A DNA stretch of 47,400 nucleotides from positions 1 through 47,400 of the IMG/VR virus record IMGVR_UViG_3300021475_000024. The stretch is one strand, 5' to 3'. This DNA is from a virus. The stretch's first letter is position 1, and every line of letters starts with the position of its first letter. This document shows, in pieces, positions 1 through 7,185 of this stretch. A model generated the notes under the pieces. That model was not told where the DNA came from. It saw only the letters and a list, made by a program, of their open reading frames with translations, and searched no databases. The translations under genes were made by a program, and so were the position numbers.

Positions 1-145
1 ATCGCGCGGTCCCCCCATCCGGCTGCGCCCACCAAAGGACCCCAAATCCGATGCGGGTCATTTCTTTCCAGACCCCTTCAGACGCGATGCGGGGCTCCGT
101 GGTGCGTGCGCTCGCTCCCCGCACATGATCTGCGCCCTTCGGCAT
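1..145 (-). CDS. Hypothetical protein, partial (runs off left edge)
   Basis: The reading frame opens at ATG 145-143 after a good ribosome site (AGGGAGAAGCGCA) and stays open to the edge of the window, starting MPKGADHVRGASARTT. It begins 21 bases after the stop of the preceding leftward gene, so it looks like the next member of the same operon. Only 48 residues are visible and I recognise no family. In a circular map the genes beyond this edge should lead to the terminase and portal genes, so a packaging or head role is possible, but this is inference from position only. Confidence 0.5.
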   Translation of the reverse strand, partial: MPKGADHVRGASARTTEPRIASEGVWKEMTRIGFGVLWWAQPDGGTAR

Positions 146-165
146 TGCGCTTCTCCCTGATCGTC

Positions 166-762
166 TCAGCGTCGCGTTGACATTGCCTGTTGGACGGCGA
201 GCGGGATGGTGCGCAACAGTTCTCGGCGCATCGACGCTGCATAGTCCTCATAAAACGGGACGCGCTTCGGTATCTTGGTTTGGTGCTTCAGCACGTAGAG
301 CAGGCGCAGCTTGCCCTTGCGGTCCTTCGCATAGAGAACGTCACCACGCCTGAAGGACTTGGTCGGCTGAAGGTTCTTGGGCCGCAGTGAGGCGGTGACG
401 CCGCGTGAGGTCTTTGGCACGCCGCTGGATGGCACGGCGAGGTTTGATCCGCCCATCGGTGCCCGTGTGCCGCCAAGCGCCTGCATCACAAGGTTACCGC
501 GATCGAGCTTGTCGTATATCTCGACCGCCAGCGACTGTTTGCTGGCGCGCGCTTCCTTGGTGGTGAGCGATGCAGCGATGAAGCTCTTGTTCCGCGACTG
601 CACATGCTGCGGCCATGTCGTCTCAATCAACAGCCTGCGGGTGACATCGGCAGAGCGGTTCAAGGCGAGGGCGAGGGCGAACGGCACCTGATCAGCGGCG
701 GCACCGACGTGCTTCGCATACGCCTCCAGTTCCGAGAAATCGATTTCGACCTTGAACACCAT
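166..762 (-). CDS. Putative phage minor structural protein
   Basis: 198 residues. The start at 762 is chosen over a longer frame because ATG follows AAGAGGTGACGCC and the protein then begins MVFKVEIDFSELEAYAK, a sensible fold start; the upstream frame overlaps the preceding gene. The protein is basic at the C-terminus. Its layout resembles minor tail/connector proteins of alphaproteobacterial phages (gpZ or gp10-like): an N-terminal helix with LALNRSAD, a middle part with GG and VPSSG turns, and a closing PKRVPFYEDY segment. The family is recalled from general pattern, not from a search. It is last but one in the visible part of the leftward operon, close to where the packaging genes should begin. 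Confidence 0.5.
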   Translation of the reverse strand: MVFKVEIDFSELEAYAKHVGAAADQVPFALALALNRSADVTRRLLIETTWPQHVQSRNKSFIAASLTTKEARASKQSLAVEIYDKLDRGNLVMQALGGTRAPMGGSNLAVPSSGVPKTSRGVTASLRPKNLQPTKSFRRGDVLYAKDRKGKLRLLYVLKHQTKIPKRVPFYEDYAASMRRELLRTIPLAVQQAMSTRR

Positions 763-773
763 GGCGTCACCTC

Positions 774-1049
774 TTACGGCAGGTCGTGCCTTCGGATGTT
801 GATGCGCAGCAGGTCGCCGCTCTGGATCGCGGGCTTGTCCTTGCCGATCCAGAGCGCCAGCCCAAGGCGCTGGATCACCAGCCACCAGCCTTTCGACACC
901 AACTTGTGTTCCATCTGGCTCTCGACCAAGGCGCTGCCGACCTTCTCTGGATCATAAACGCGGTCGAACCTCTCCTCCACGCGGGTGGCGACCTCCTCGA
1001 ATTCGAATTGGGTCATTGCGGTTTGCGATGCGATTTGCGTTTCGGTCAT
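774..1049 (-). CDS. Hypothetical small protein
   Basis: 91 residues from ATG 1049, which follows the strong ribosome site AAAAGGAGGCAACG; a longer frame from 1067 would begin inside that site. The N-terminal half is acidic and helical (EVATRVEERFDRVYDPEKV) and the C-terminal half is mixed, ending INIRRHDLP. No domain is recognised and no membrane segment is present. It lies 11 bases upstream of the structural-looking gene that ends at 166, so the two are probably co-translated. Confidence 0.6.
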   Translation of the reverse strand: MTETQIASQTAMTQFEFEEVATRVEERFDRVYDPEKVGSALVESQMEHKLVSKGWWLVIQRLGLALWIGKDKPAIQSGDLLRINIRRHDLP

Positions 1050-1118
1050 CGTTGCCTCCTTTTCCACATTGCTGCCTCATTCCGTTACTTTTCGCGTTAC
1101 ACGCCGTTACGCGGTTTT

Positions 1119-1304
1119 CTAAGTGCCTGAAGGCGGCGCGTTTTTTCCATTTACTCGATTTATTTCCGCTGCCTTGCGCATCCGTTTGGCCTTGCGCGTG
1201 ACGGCGGCGACGCTCGCCTCGATGTCCTCCTCCATGCGCAGCGCTACGTAGCGCTTCATCGCCACCCGCTGCCGCTTCTGCTCCTTGCGCTCGCGCCTTA
1301 GCAT
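1119..1304 (-). CDS. Small basic hypothetical protein
   Basis: 61 residues beginning 6 bases after the stop of the primase-helicase gene, with GAGG 5 to 8 bases ahead of the ATG. The composition is very rich in Arg and Lys (MLRRERKEQKRQR..., AVTRKAKRMRKAA), as in small nucleic-acid-binding phage proteins. Because the DNA is GC-rich and the composition simple, the frame could be spurious; position in the operon and the ribosome site favour a real gene. Confidence 0.45.
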   Translation of the reverse strand: MLRRERKEQKRQRVAMKRYVALRMEEDIEASVAAVTRKAKRMRKAAEINRVNGKNAPPSGT

Positions 1305-1310
1305 CCAGCC

Positions 1311-3377
1311 TCACAGTCCATTGACCGGCTTGCCTGACGGCCACCAGAACGGTTTCTGAATGCCGATGACGCCCGCATCCCGCAGTTTGTCGCCGCTGCG
1401 TTTGAAGGCGGCGCGAAAGCGGTTGTCGGCGGCTTTTTCGTCAATGTCGGGATCGACCATCTTGGCGCGCATGGCGTCGCGCACGAAAATGACATCGACC
1501 ACCTTGGTGATTTCCTTCGGCAGTCCCTTGAACGGCGGCGGCATGCCGTGCTCGTTGATGGCGTCGTACAGCGCAATCATCAACTGGCGTTCGTTGGCAG
1601 TCGGGTTGTAGCCGTTTTGCTGCGTCACCTGTCCGACATCGAACGGCACCACGGCGCACGATGTTTCGGTGTTGCCCCATTTGTTTTGCCCGACCGCGAT
1701 CACGGGCAAGGTGAATTCCCACTTGATGCCCGACTTTCCTTCGCGCTGCTTGCGCACGGTCGCCTTGTGAACGGTGCCGCCGCTCGATGTCTTTCTGTCG
1801 GAAAGCTCAAACTCGATCGTGGTTTCGAAGTCGGCGGTCAGCGATGAATGCCCGCGAGGCTGGCTGCCGCCTTTCGGCTTGTGATGCACAAGCACCACCG
1901 CAACGCCGAACCTCTCCTGCAATCTGACCAGCCGCTTGCGCACCATCGACACGTCTTGGCTGGCGTTTTCGTTCATGCCGGGCGCGAGCGCACTGAGCGT
2001 GTCGATGACGATCAGCACCAGATGTTCGCCGTAGCTTTTGCAGATGGCTTCGATTTCTTCCATCAGCGCCAGCAGGTCGTCGTCGCTCGAAAAAAAATCT
2101 GGCCGCTTGGTGCAGAGATAGAACGGGAAGGCTTGACCGTGCGGCAGTTCGTGCTGGATCGAATAGGCGAGCTTGCGCTTGCCGAAACCCTTGCCAGCTT
2201 CTGCCGCGACATAGATCACCAGACCGGGTTCGACGTTCTTGCCGTTCCACTTCAGGCCGCGCGCGCAGGACATGCCCATGTCGAATATCCCGAACGACTT
2301 GCCGCTGCCGCTGTCACCGAAGGCGAGACTGATTTCTCCCATCGGGATGATGTCCTCGATCAGCCATGTGTAACCAGTCTCATGACCGAGCGTGGCGATC
2401 TGCTCCCAGCGCAGCCCGCCAAACTTGGATTTGAACGGCGCTGGTGCCCATGTCGGCGTCTTGGCGACCAGCGCGTGCAGGGCATCTGCCGTGCCGCCGC
2501 CTTTGATCCAGTCGGACACGTCGCCCTTGAGCGGCATGTCGGGCCAGTGCGGCGCGAGGTCGAGGACGCGCACGCGTGAGGCGATCGGCTGCACCTGCTT
2601 GGCAACATCCTGCGCATGATCCTGACCGGGCAGCACCGGCCTGCCATCAGGATGGAAACGCAGCTTGCCGTCGCCTTTGGGTGGTTCTGGATTGTGCGCC
2701 TGCGGATCGTTGTCCTGAATGATCACCACGTCGGCGTCTTGGAAATAGGCGGTCAACCCGTTGTGCCATTTGCCGACGCCGCCGGGGTTGCACGTTGCTG
2801 GCACGCCGATCTTGTGCAGATTGTCGGCGTCCTTCTCGCCCTCGACCACGAACACCGTGTTTCCGTTCGCGATCGTCTCCACCAATTCAGGCAATCGGTA
2901 TGGCACCTGATCGATGTCGCGCACGCTGTAGACCCAGCCATATTTTATTTTGTCGGGCGCATCATCGGGACGCGGCTTGCGGCGCTGGCGGAATGTCTTC
3001 GGCTCAAAGCGAACCACCTGAAAAAGCAATTCGTCGTTCTCGTTGACATAGTCGTAATGCGCCACCTCGCGGCCGAGCAGCGCCTTGCCGTTGAATTGTT
3101 GTTCCTCGCGATCCGGTTCGAGGTATCCGTGCTGCTTCATCCATTCGATGGCAGCCTTGTGGTCGCAGCCGTTGTGCCGCGCGATCAGATCGAGCACACC
3201 GCCGCCTGATTTGGCTTCGTGGTCATAGAAGGTGCCGTTCGCCAGATCGATCGACACTGACCCTTGTGAGCCATAGCGCCGCTCGACATCGCTCGACAGT
3301 CGCAAGTTTGGTGCGCCCAGCAATTCGGCGGCGACCGATGCCATATGCACAGCAAACGATGATGGCGGCTCATGCAT
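1311..3377 (-). CDS. Toprim / RepA-type AAA primase-helicase (phage replication)
   Basis: 688 residues. An N-terminal segment (YGSQGSVSIDL, KSGGGVLDLI) resembles the leading part of phage and plasmid primases. A Toprim-like region follows, with VFVVEGEKDADNL (Glu about 179) and VIIQDNDPQA (Asp about 222 and 224). The C-terminal half is a RecA-fold ATPase: Walker A GDSGSGKS at about 354-361, Walker B VLIVIDT at about 454-460, and VHHKPKGG, a sensor-like motif. This arrangement is that of bifunctional primase-helicases which start and drive phage replication. The ATG at 3377 lies 2 bases after the upstream stop, indicating coupling; a GTG at 3407 would overlap the neighbour and lacks a clear ribosome site. 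Neighbouring RuvC-like and GapR-like genes support a DNA-metabolism operon. Confidence 0.85.
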   Translation of the reverse strand: MHEPPSSFAVHMASVAAELLGAPNLRLSSDVERRYGSQGSVSIDLANGTFYDHEAKSGGGVLDLIARHNGCDHKAAIEWMKQHGYLEPDREEQQFNGKALLGREVAHYDYVNENDELLFQVVRFEPKTFRQRRKPRPDDAPDKIKYGWVYSVRDIDQVPYRLPELVETIANGNTVFVVEGEKDADNLHKIGVPATCNPGGVGKWHNGLTAYFQDADVVIIQDNDPQAHNPEPPKGDGKLRFHPDGRPVLPGQDHAQDVAKQVQPIASRVRVLDLAPHWPDMPLKGDVSDWIKGGGTADALHALVAKTPTWAPAPFKSKFGGLRWEQIATLGHETGYTWLIEDIIPMGEISLAFGDSGSGKSFGIFDMGMSCARGLKWNGKNVEPGLVIYVAAEAGKGFGKRKLAYSIQHELPHGQAFPFYLCTKRPDFFSSDDDLLALMEEIEAICKSYGEHLVLIVIDTLSALAPGMNENASQDVSMVRKRLVRLQERFGVAVVLVHHKPKGGSQPRGHSSLTADFETTIEFELSDRKTSSGGTVHKATVRKQREGKSGIKWEFTLPVIAVGQNKWGNTETSCAVVPFDVGQVTQQNGYNPTANERQLMIALYDAINEHGMPPPFKGLPKEITKVVDVIFVRDAMRAKMVDPDIDEKAADNRFRAAFKRSGDKLRDAGVIGIQKPFWWPSGKPVNGL

Positions 3378-3379
3378 GT

Positions 3380-3886
3380 TCACGCGACCACCAATGCCTT
3401 CAAACACAGATCACGGATGTCGTGCAGGACGTTCTGCGGGACGAACCATGCTGGGGGACGACCGCCATACGTCTGCACCCACTCTGGACGCTGCGCATCC
3501 TTCGCCATAAGCCAGCCGCGCACGGCAAAACGCGGAGCCGTCCCGGTTACAAGAATAAACGCATGGTCCTCGTTGTCTTTCTTCGGTCGCACATAAAGTT
3601 CGTAATGATGCCGCGATCTGGTCCTGACCTGAATTGTCAGACCGATGTCGGCAGCCTTGAAGGTGTTGACGGTCGGCGACCAGAAACGACCCATCACTTT
3701 AGCGGCTCCCACTTCACCGCAAGCACCTTCGATGTGAATTTTCCACGCATCGTCACCCTTCTCGACATCGAACCCATTTGCTGGCTCCCGCCCGTCGATC
3801 ATGCAGGCTATGTTGCGCATGATCCCGCACTCTGCTCCCATCATCATTTCGCGGTTTGTCAGCGTGACCCAAATCGGTTCACTCAT
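3380..3886 (-). CDS. Conserved phage protein, possible PD-(D/E)XK-like nuclease
   Basis: 168 residues from ATG 3886, whose ATGA overlaps the stop of the RuvC-like gene; a longer frame starts inside that gene and is not favoured. The middle contains ADIGLTIQVRT followed by YELYVRP, then FILVTGTAPRFAVRGWL. The Asp, then Gln-Val-Arg spacing looks like a degenerate PD-(D/E)XK core, and the position between a resolvase and a primase-helicase fits a DNA-processing role. The nuclease idea is weak because Gln replaces the usual acidic residue and Arg replaces Lys. No family is firmly recognised. Confidence 0.6.
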   Translation of the reverse strand: MSEPIWVTLTNREMMMGAECGIMRNIACMIDGREPANGFDVEKGDDAWKIHIEGACGEVGAAKVMGRFWSPTVNTFKAADIGLTIQVRTRSRHHYELYVRPKKDNEDHAFILVTGTAPRFAVRGWLMAKDAQRPEWVQTYGGRPPAWFVPQNVLHDIRDLCLKALVVA

Positions 3887-4407
3887 GCCGCACCTCGCCC
3901 GAACAACGGTGTTGGCATCAGCGCAAGTTTCGGCTCGATCAGCGAGCACATATAGGACCACGTCGCCAACGCATCGGCCTCGTTATCGTCAGCAACTTCC
4001 CAACCCATCGCAAAGCATTGCCGGACCACCATCGGCTTTGCCTTGGCGCGCTTTGGATTGCAGCCGATGAAGTGATGCCGGATGGCGGCGGTGTCGGCCT
4101 TACGGATGTCATAGACGCCGCATTGATAGGCGACGGTGCCGACCACGGCGGGTAGCCCGAACAGGATGGTCGTCACGTCAACCGTGGTCTTGCCGCTCTT
4201 GAACCCGGCGAGCGGCGCTTCCCACACCACCAGCGTCGGTTTGTGTTCCTGCATCATGTCGGTCATCCACCGGAACGCCTTCGTGAAGGTCGCTTCGTGC
4301 GATGACGTGCCGCCAAATTTTATCGACCCGTGCAGAGGCTTGCCGCCCGGCTCGCCTACGGCCCAGCCAGATGTGGATGCAAGGTCGAGGGCAAGCACGG
4401 TTGGCAT
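3883..4407 (-). CDS. RuvC-like Holliday junction resolvase
   Basis: 174 residues, the usual size of RuvC. The RNase H-fold acidic residues are in place: Asp8 in LALDLASTSGWA, Glu63 in VVWEAPL, and Asp141 and Asp145 in DDNEADALATW. RuvC-type enzymes cut four-way junctions as dimers; in phages they resolve replication and recombination intermediates before packaging. The start follows GTGTGAGCCACA. It sits 6 bases after the GapR-like gene and overlaps the next gene by ATGA, so it belongs to the leftward DNA-metabolism operon. Confidence 0.9.
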   Translation of the reverse strand: MPTVLALDLASTSGWAVGEPGGKPLHGSIKFGGTSSHEATFTKAFRWMTDMMQEHKPTLVVWEAPLAGFKSGKTTVDVTTILFGLPAVVGTVAYQCGVYDIRKADTAAIRHHFIGCNPKRAKAKPMVVRQCFAMGWEVADDNEADALATWSYMCSLIEPKLALMPTPLFGRGAA

Positions 4408-4413
4408 TGTGGC

Positions 4414-4794
4414 TCACACCCCCATGTGCGTCTGCTTGCCCTTGCCTTCAGCCTTCGCCATTGCCGCCTGACCCAGCGGCGTGTCGGCAAATTCGCCCAG
4501 CTTCTCCGTCAACATCTGGTATTCGGAACGCTCATCATCCTCCAAGTCTTCGGTGATGCCCTCGATCTTGCGTTCCAGATCGCGTTCCTTGATTTTCTTT
4601 TTCAGCAGTTTTTTGCTGATGCCCTGATCACTGGCGTGATCGTATTTGTCGGCCTTCATTTTGCGGATGATCTTGCACCGGTTCATGTAGGCCATCTTCT
4701 CTGACAGCAGGTCGCCGTCGAGCTTTTCTATAGCTTCCACGGCAGCTTGAACGTCTTCCGCCGCTGGCTCATTTGCGGTTGCTGGGTTCGCCAT
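4414..4794 (-). CDS. GapR/DUF2312-like DNA-binding protein
   Basis: 126 residues from ATG 4794, preceded by GGAGGCCAGCAA. The protein is one long charged helical stretch: an acidic N-terminus, IEKLDGDLL, then a Lys-rich part (ISKKLLKKKIKERDLERK) and LTEKLGEFADTPLGQAAM. This order, and the closing 'LG...DTPLGQAA', resembles the alphaproteobacterial GapR family (DUF2312), which clamps overtwisted DNA ahead of replication forks and RNA polymerase. The match is by pattern and is remote. As first gene of the leftward operon, next to the control region, it would be made early. Confidence 0.55.
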   Translation of the reverse strand: MANPATANEPAAEDVQAAVEAIEKLDGDLLSEKMAYMNRCKIIRKMKADKYDHASDQGISKKLLKKKIKERDLERKIEGITEDLEDDERSEYQMLTEKLGEFADTPLGQAAMAKAEGKGKQTHMGV

Positions 4795-4955
4795 TTGCTG
4801 GCCTCCGGTTGGCTTGCTGGGGAAAGGTATTGGCGCGGACCCGTGATGTGATCCACGCTGGCATCGAGACAAAATTTTCGCAGCAGAGATTTTTGCTCTC
4901 GCCGAAATTGTTCGGTCAAGCAGAAAAAAAAGTTAGGGCGAAAAATCTGCATTTT

Positions 4956-4973
4956 GAGTAAAGCGCTTTACTC
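4956..4973. promoter_or_regulatory. Operator, perfect palindrome GAGTAAAGCGCTTTACTC
   Basis: Each half is GAGTAAAG with a GC centre, so all 18 bases are self-complementary. It lies 162 bases ahead of the GapR-like start codon. The same 8+2+8 pattern recurs at 5227-5244 and 18690-18707, which marks it as a binding site for a dimeric phage regulator rather than chance. Which protein binds it is unknown; the CRP/FNR-type product of 17990-18622 is the leading candidate because a copy lies in front of its own gene. Confidence 0.7.
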
Positions 4974-5003
4974 TGCGCCGCATTCTCGATGTCGCCACAT
5001 TCT

Positions 5004-5197
5004 GTTACGCGCGCGTTACTTTCATTTATTTTTGCGGTTCCAAAAATCGATTGGCACGATCGATGCTACGCGCGGGCGCGCGCGGCATTTAAAAACAACT
5101 ACCTATTATGTTGATACAGGGCGCGCTTTAGCGCGACCTGTATGTCATCTGCCGCTGTGACATCGCGTTACGCCGATCTTGTGACACGGCGCGTTAC
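5004..5197. repeat. GTTAC repeat cluster
   Basis: GTTAC occurs at 5004-5008, 5015-5019, 5167-5171 and 5193-5197, each in a GCG-rich setting. The first two are 11 bases apart, about one helical turn. A similar trio occurs at 1084-1088, 1096-1100 and 1106-1110, between the genes that start at 1049 and 1304. They could be iterons or protein-binding sites. The unit is only five bases, so chance is not excluded. Confidence 0.3.
5114..5143. other. Long hairpin in control region
   Basis: ATACAGG (5114-5120) and CGCGC (5122-5126) pair with GCGCG (5131-5135) and CCTGTAT (5137-5143). One G/A mismatch interrupts the stem and the loop is TTTA. Twelve paired positions in 30 bases form a very stable structure. 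It has no following T-run, so it is not a typical terminator; a role in origin structure or leader RNA is possible. Confidence 0.5.
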
Positions 5198-5226
5198 ATC
5201 GCGTACTCGAAAAAAAAGTGGCCTCA

Positions 5227-5244
5227 GAGTAAAGCCCTTGACGC
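5227..5244. promoter_or_regulatory. Operator copy overlapping a -35-like element of the early operon
   Basis: GAGTAAAG-CC-CTTGACGC matches the palindromic pattern at 8 of 8 bases in the left half and 6 of 8 in the right. The right half contains TTGACG (5238-5243), a good -35 hexamer reading toward the recE/recT-like operon. The clearest -10-like hexamer, TATGAT at 5267-5272, is 23 bases away, which is too far, so the exact promoter is uncertain. A bound regulator would block polymerase here, as expected for early-operon repression. Confidence 0.6.
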
Positions 5245-5361
5245 GACAGACCATCAAAACCGTGTTTATGATTTCCCGATCACGCGGTTTCGAAAATTCA
5301 AAAACCAAAAACTGCTGACCGCGAACGGCGCTGCGCGCGCCATTCGGAGGAACTTTGTGCC

Positions 5362-5529
5362 ATGTCCGACAAGACCATCGCCAACATCGCCCGCGACCTT
5401 GCCGCTGCCATCATCGCGGCAGCGGAAAAGCACAACGCGCACGATGAACCGCAGCGGGAGATCAGCGCGCTCGAAAAAAAGCTGATCGATGCCTATCGCG
5501 ACGAAGCCGTTGAGACGATCCGGGTGTGA
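5362..5529 (+). CDS. Small hypothetical protein, first gene of early operon
   Basis: 55 residues, starting at ATG 5362 with GGAGGA about ten bases upstream. The product begins MSDKTIANIARDLAAAII and is helical, with an Ala-rich first half and an acidic second half (ISALEKKLIDAYRDEAVE). Its stop overlaps the start region of the exonuclease gene (GTGTGACGATG), so translation is probably coupled. No family is recognised. It may assist the recombination proteins, but only its position suggests this. Confidence 0.65.
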   Translation: MSDKTIANIARDLAAAIIAAAEKHNAHDEPQREISALEKKLIDAYRDEAVETIRV

Positions 5530-6458
5530 CGATGATCCAGAGCATTCGATGGGACGGCAGTCAGATCACGGAGCCCGGCATCTACAGCGGAATTCCGCTG
5601 GATGAGTACCATCGCGCCGACATCTGCGCAGGGCCGTCGATTTCGTCAACGATGCATCGCGATGTCACCAACGGGTCGCCCGCGCATGCGTTCGCGAAAT
5701 CGCCGCTCAATCCGAAACGGCCCGAGCCGAAGGAAACCGAAGCGATGGCCCTTGGCAGCGCGCTGCACTGGATCGTCGCGCGCGAACCGGGCTTCGATAG
5801 TCGCTTCGTGATCAAGCCTGAGAAGTGGCGCGGCAAGGCATGGAACAGCGATGACGGCAGGGACCAAGTGAAGCGCTGGAAGCGGGACCACATGATCGTT
5901 CTGACCGAGAAAAACGTCGAACAGCTTGAGGGCATGGCTGCCACACTCAGCGTTCATCCGATGTTTCTCGCTGGCATCCTGCGCGGCAGGCTGGAGCAAT
6001 CAGGGTTCTGGATCGACAAGACGACCGGGCTGTGGATCAAGATCAGGCCCGACGCGATGCCGAACGACAGCGGCGATTTTGCCGACCTGAAGACGACGCA
6101 ATCGGTGATGCGTTACGAACTCCAGAACAGCATTTGCGAGTACGCCTATCACCAGCAGGGCGCGCTGATCCTCGAAGGCGCGCGCGAGCTTGGGCTTGAG
6201 GCAACCAGCTTCACGCTGGTGTGGGTTGAAAGCGCGCTGCCCTATGCGGTGCGGGTCACGCAACTGAAGGACGAAGACCTCGCGCGCGGACACAACCAGA
6301 ACCTTGTGGCGCGTCGCGTCATCGCCGACTGCCTCAAGACCGGCGAGTGGCCCGGTCCCGGCGATGGGCGCGACGATGCCGAGTACATCGACCTGCCGGA
6401 CTGGAAGCGCAAGCAGATCGATGACCGCCTGAAATACGATTTGCAGGAGGCGGCATGA
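5526..6458 (+). CDS. RecE-like PD-(D/E)XK exonuclease (DUF3799-like)
   Basis: 310 residues from GTG 5526, or 308 from ATG 5532. The opening GIYSGIPLDEYH, the LGSALH motif (77-81), the RPDAM segment (174-178) and the active-site core DFADLKT (Asp184, Asp187, Lys189), followed by YAYHQQGA, are those of phage exonuclease-VIII-like nucleases. Such enzymes chew one strand of double-stranded DNA to expose single strands for an annealing protein. The RecT-like gene lies two genes downstream, giving the usual recE-recT pairing. Start overlap with the preceding stop indicates coupling. Confidence 0.85.
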   Translation: MTMIQSIRWDGSQITEPGIYSGIPLDEYHRADICAGPSISSTMHRDVTNGSPAHAFAKSPLNPKRPEPKETEAMALGSALHWIVAREPGFDSRFVIKPEKWRGKAWNSDDGRDQVKRWKRDHMIVLTEKNVEQLEGMAATLSVHPMFLAGILRGRLEQSGFWIDKTTGLWIKIRPDAMPNDSGDFADLKTTQSVMRYELQNSICEYAYHQQGALILEGARELGLEATSFTLVWVESALPYAVRVTQLKDEDLARGHNQNLVARRVIADCLKTGEWPGPGDGRDDAEYIDLPDWKRKQIDDRLKYDLQEAA

Positions 6459-6874
6459 GCGATGACATCGCCAGAATGCTGGGTACGGCTCTCGTTGCGC
6501 AGGTCGAAGAAACGCTACGCGCGGTTGTGAGCGACAACATCCGTATCGAAGCGAAGATCATAGAGCTTGAAAGCACGGGCAAGCGCATCGTTGATGGCGG
6601 CCAAATCAGCGACGGTGACGAGGAGTACGAATGGGAGTTCACCGACCATCGTACCGGGGAAGTCTTGGCAACAGGCAAGGGCGACAAACCTGAGTGGACG
6701 AACGGTTGGTTTCACATCGACGCCGTCTGGAATGAAGTCGGCATCAGCCAGCAGGTTTATGTCGAACCGCTTCCTTTGGCAGTCGCTGAAGCTGTCAGCG
6801 AATGGGCCGAAGAACATGAGCAGGAGGCCCGCGCTTGGCTTGCCGAAATCGGAAAGGTCGGAGACGTGCCATGA
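6455..6874 (+). CDS. Hypothetical protein in recombination operon
   Basis: 139 residues; ATG overlaps the exonuclease stop (ATGAG) and is preceded by AGGAGGCGGC. It is strongly acidic (ISDGDEEYEWEF, EWAEEHEQEARAWLAEIG) with a helical N-terminus. No domain is recognised. A position between exonuclease and annealing protein, together with an acidic surface, would fit a DNA-mimic or a partner of the recombination proteins, but nothing in the sequence proves this. Confidence 0.7.
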   Translation: MSDDIARMLGTALVAQVEETLRAVVSDNIRIEAKIIELESTGKRIVDGGQISDGDEEYEWEFTDHRTGEVLATGKGDKPEWTNGWFHIDAVWNEVGISQQVYVEPLPLAVAEAVSEWAEEHEQEARAWLAEIGKVGDVP

Positions 6875-7185
6875 GCGACATCGGCCGCGCCTATCGCGAG
6901 CTTGGCGACCTGATCACCTATGCGCAACTACCGGACCCGGTGCGCAACCGGCTGATCCTGATCCGATCGTTTCTGCCACGGCAGCGCCCGAGCCGTCGCG
7001 CGCCAGAACCATCGGTGAAGCTGACGCCAACGGTGAAGCAAGCCATCCGCGACATCAAACTCCAGAACCCGGCGCTGACCGAGCAGGAGATTGCGTCGAT
7101 GGTCAACGTCAGCGACTGGCGCGTGAACGAAACGCTCACAGGCAAACGCGGCAAGCGGTTCGCAATCGAGGGGTATCAGCCATGA
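6871..7185 (+). CDS. Small helix-turn-helix protein
   Basis: 104 residues from ATG 6871, overlapping the previous stop by ATGA. The C-terminal half has a helix-turn-helix pattern (LTEQEIASMVNVSDWRVNE, about 71-89) followed by a basic tail, so the product may bind DNA. The Arg-rich middle (RQRPSRRAPEP) looks like a linker. It overlaps the recT-like gene start by 4 bases. It could be an operon-level regulator or a replication accessory protein. Confidence 0.65.
   Translation: MSDIGRAYRELGDLITYAQLPDPVRNRLILIRSFLPRQRPSRRAPEPSVKLTPTVKQAIRDIKLQNPALTEQEIASMVNVSDWRVNETLTGKRGKRFAIEGYQP

Larger units (their letters stand above)
4795..5361. promoter_or_regulatory. Divergent control region, candidate origin
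   Basis: 567 bases with no convincing gene between the leftward and rightward operons. It is richer in A/T tracts than its surroundings. It holds a perfect 18-bp palindrome (4956-4973), a degenerate copy (5227-5244), four GTTAC motifs, a 30-base hairpin (5114-5143) and alternating GC runs. A -35-like TTGACC reads leftward (complement of 4914-4919), but its -10 is poor. A -35-like TTGACG reads rightward at 5238-5243 inside the second operator. Origin function is inferred from the neighbouring primase-helicase, GapR-like and recombination genes; no DnaA-box set was seen. Confidence 0.5.

Noticed and set aside
1149-1155. Operator half-site TTTACTC
   Set aside because: Single half only, within a small gene, flanked by no matching arm.
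4954-5160. Rightward frame of 68 codons in the control region
   Set aside because: Overlaps the operator and hairpin, has no ribosome site and a Cys/His/Arg-rich random-looking sequence.
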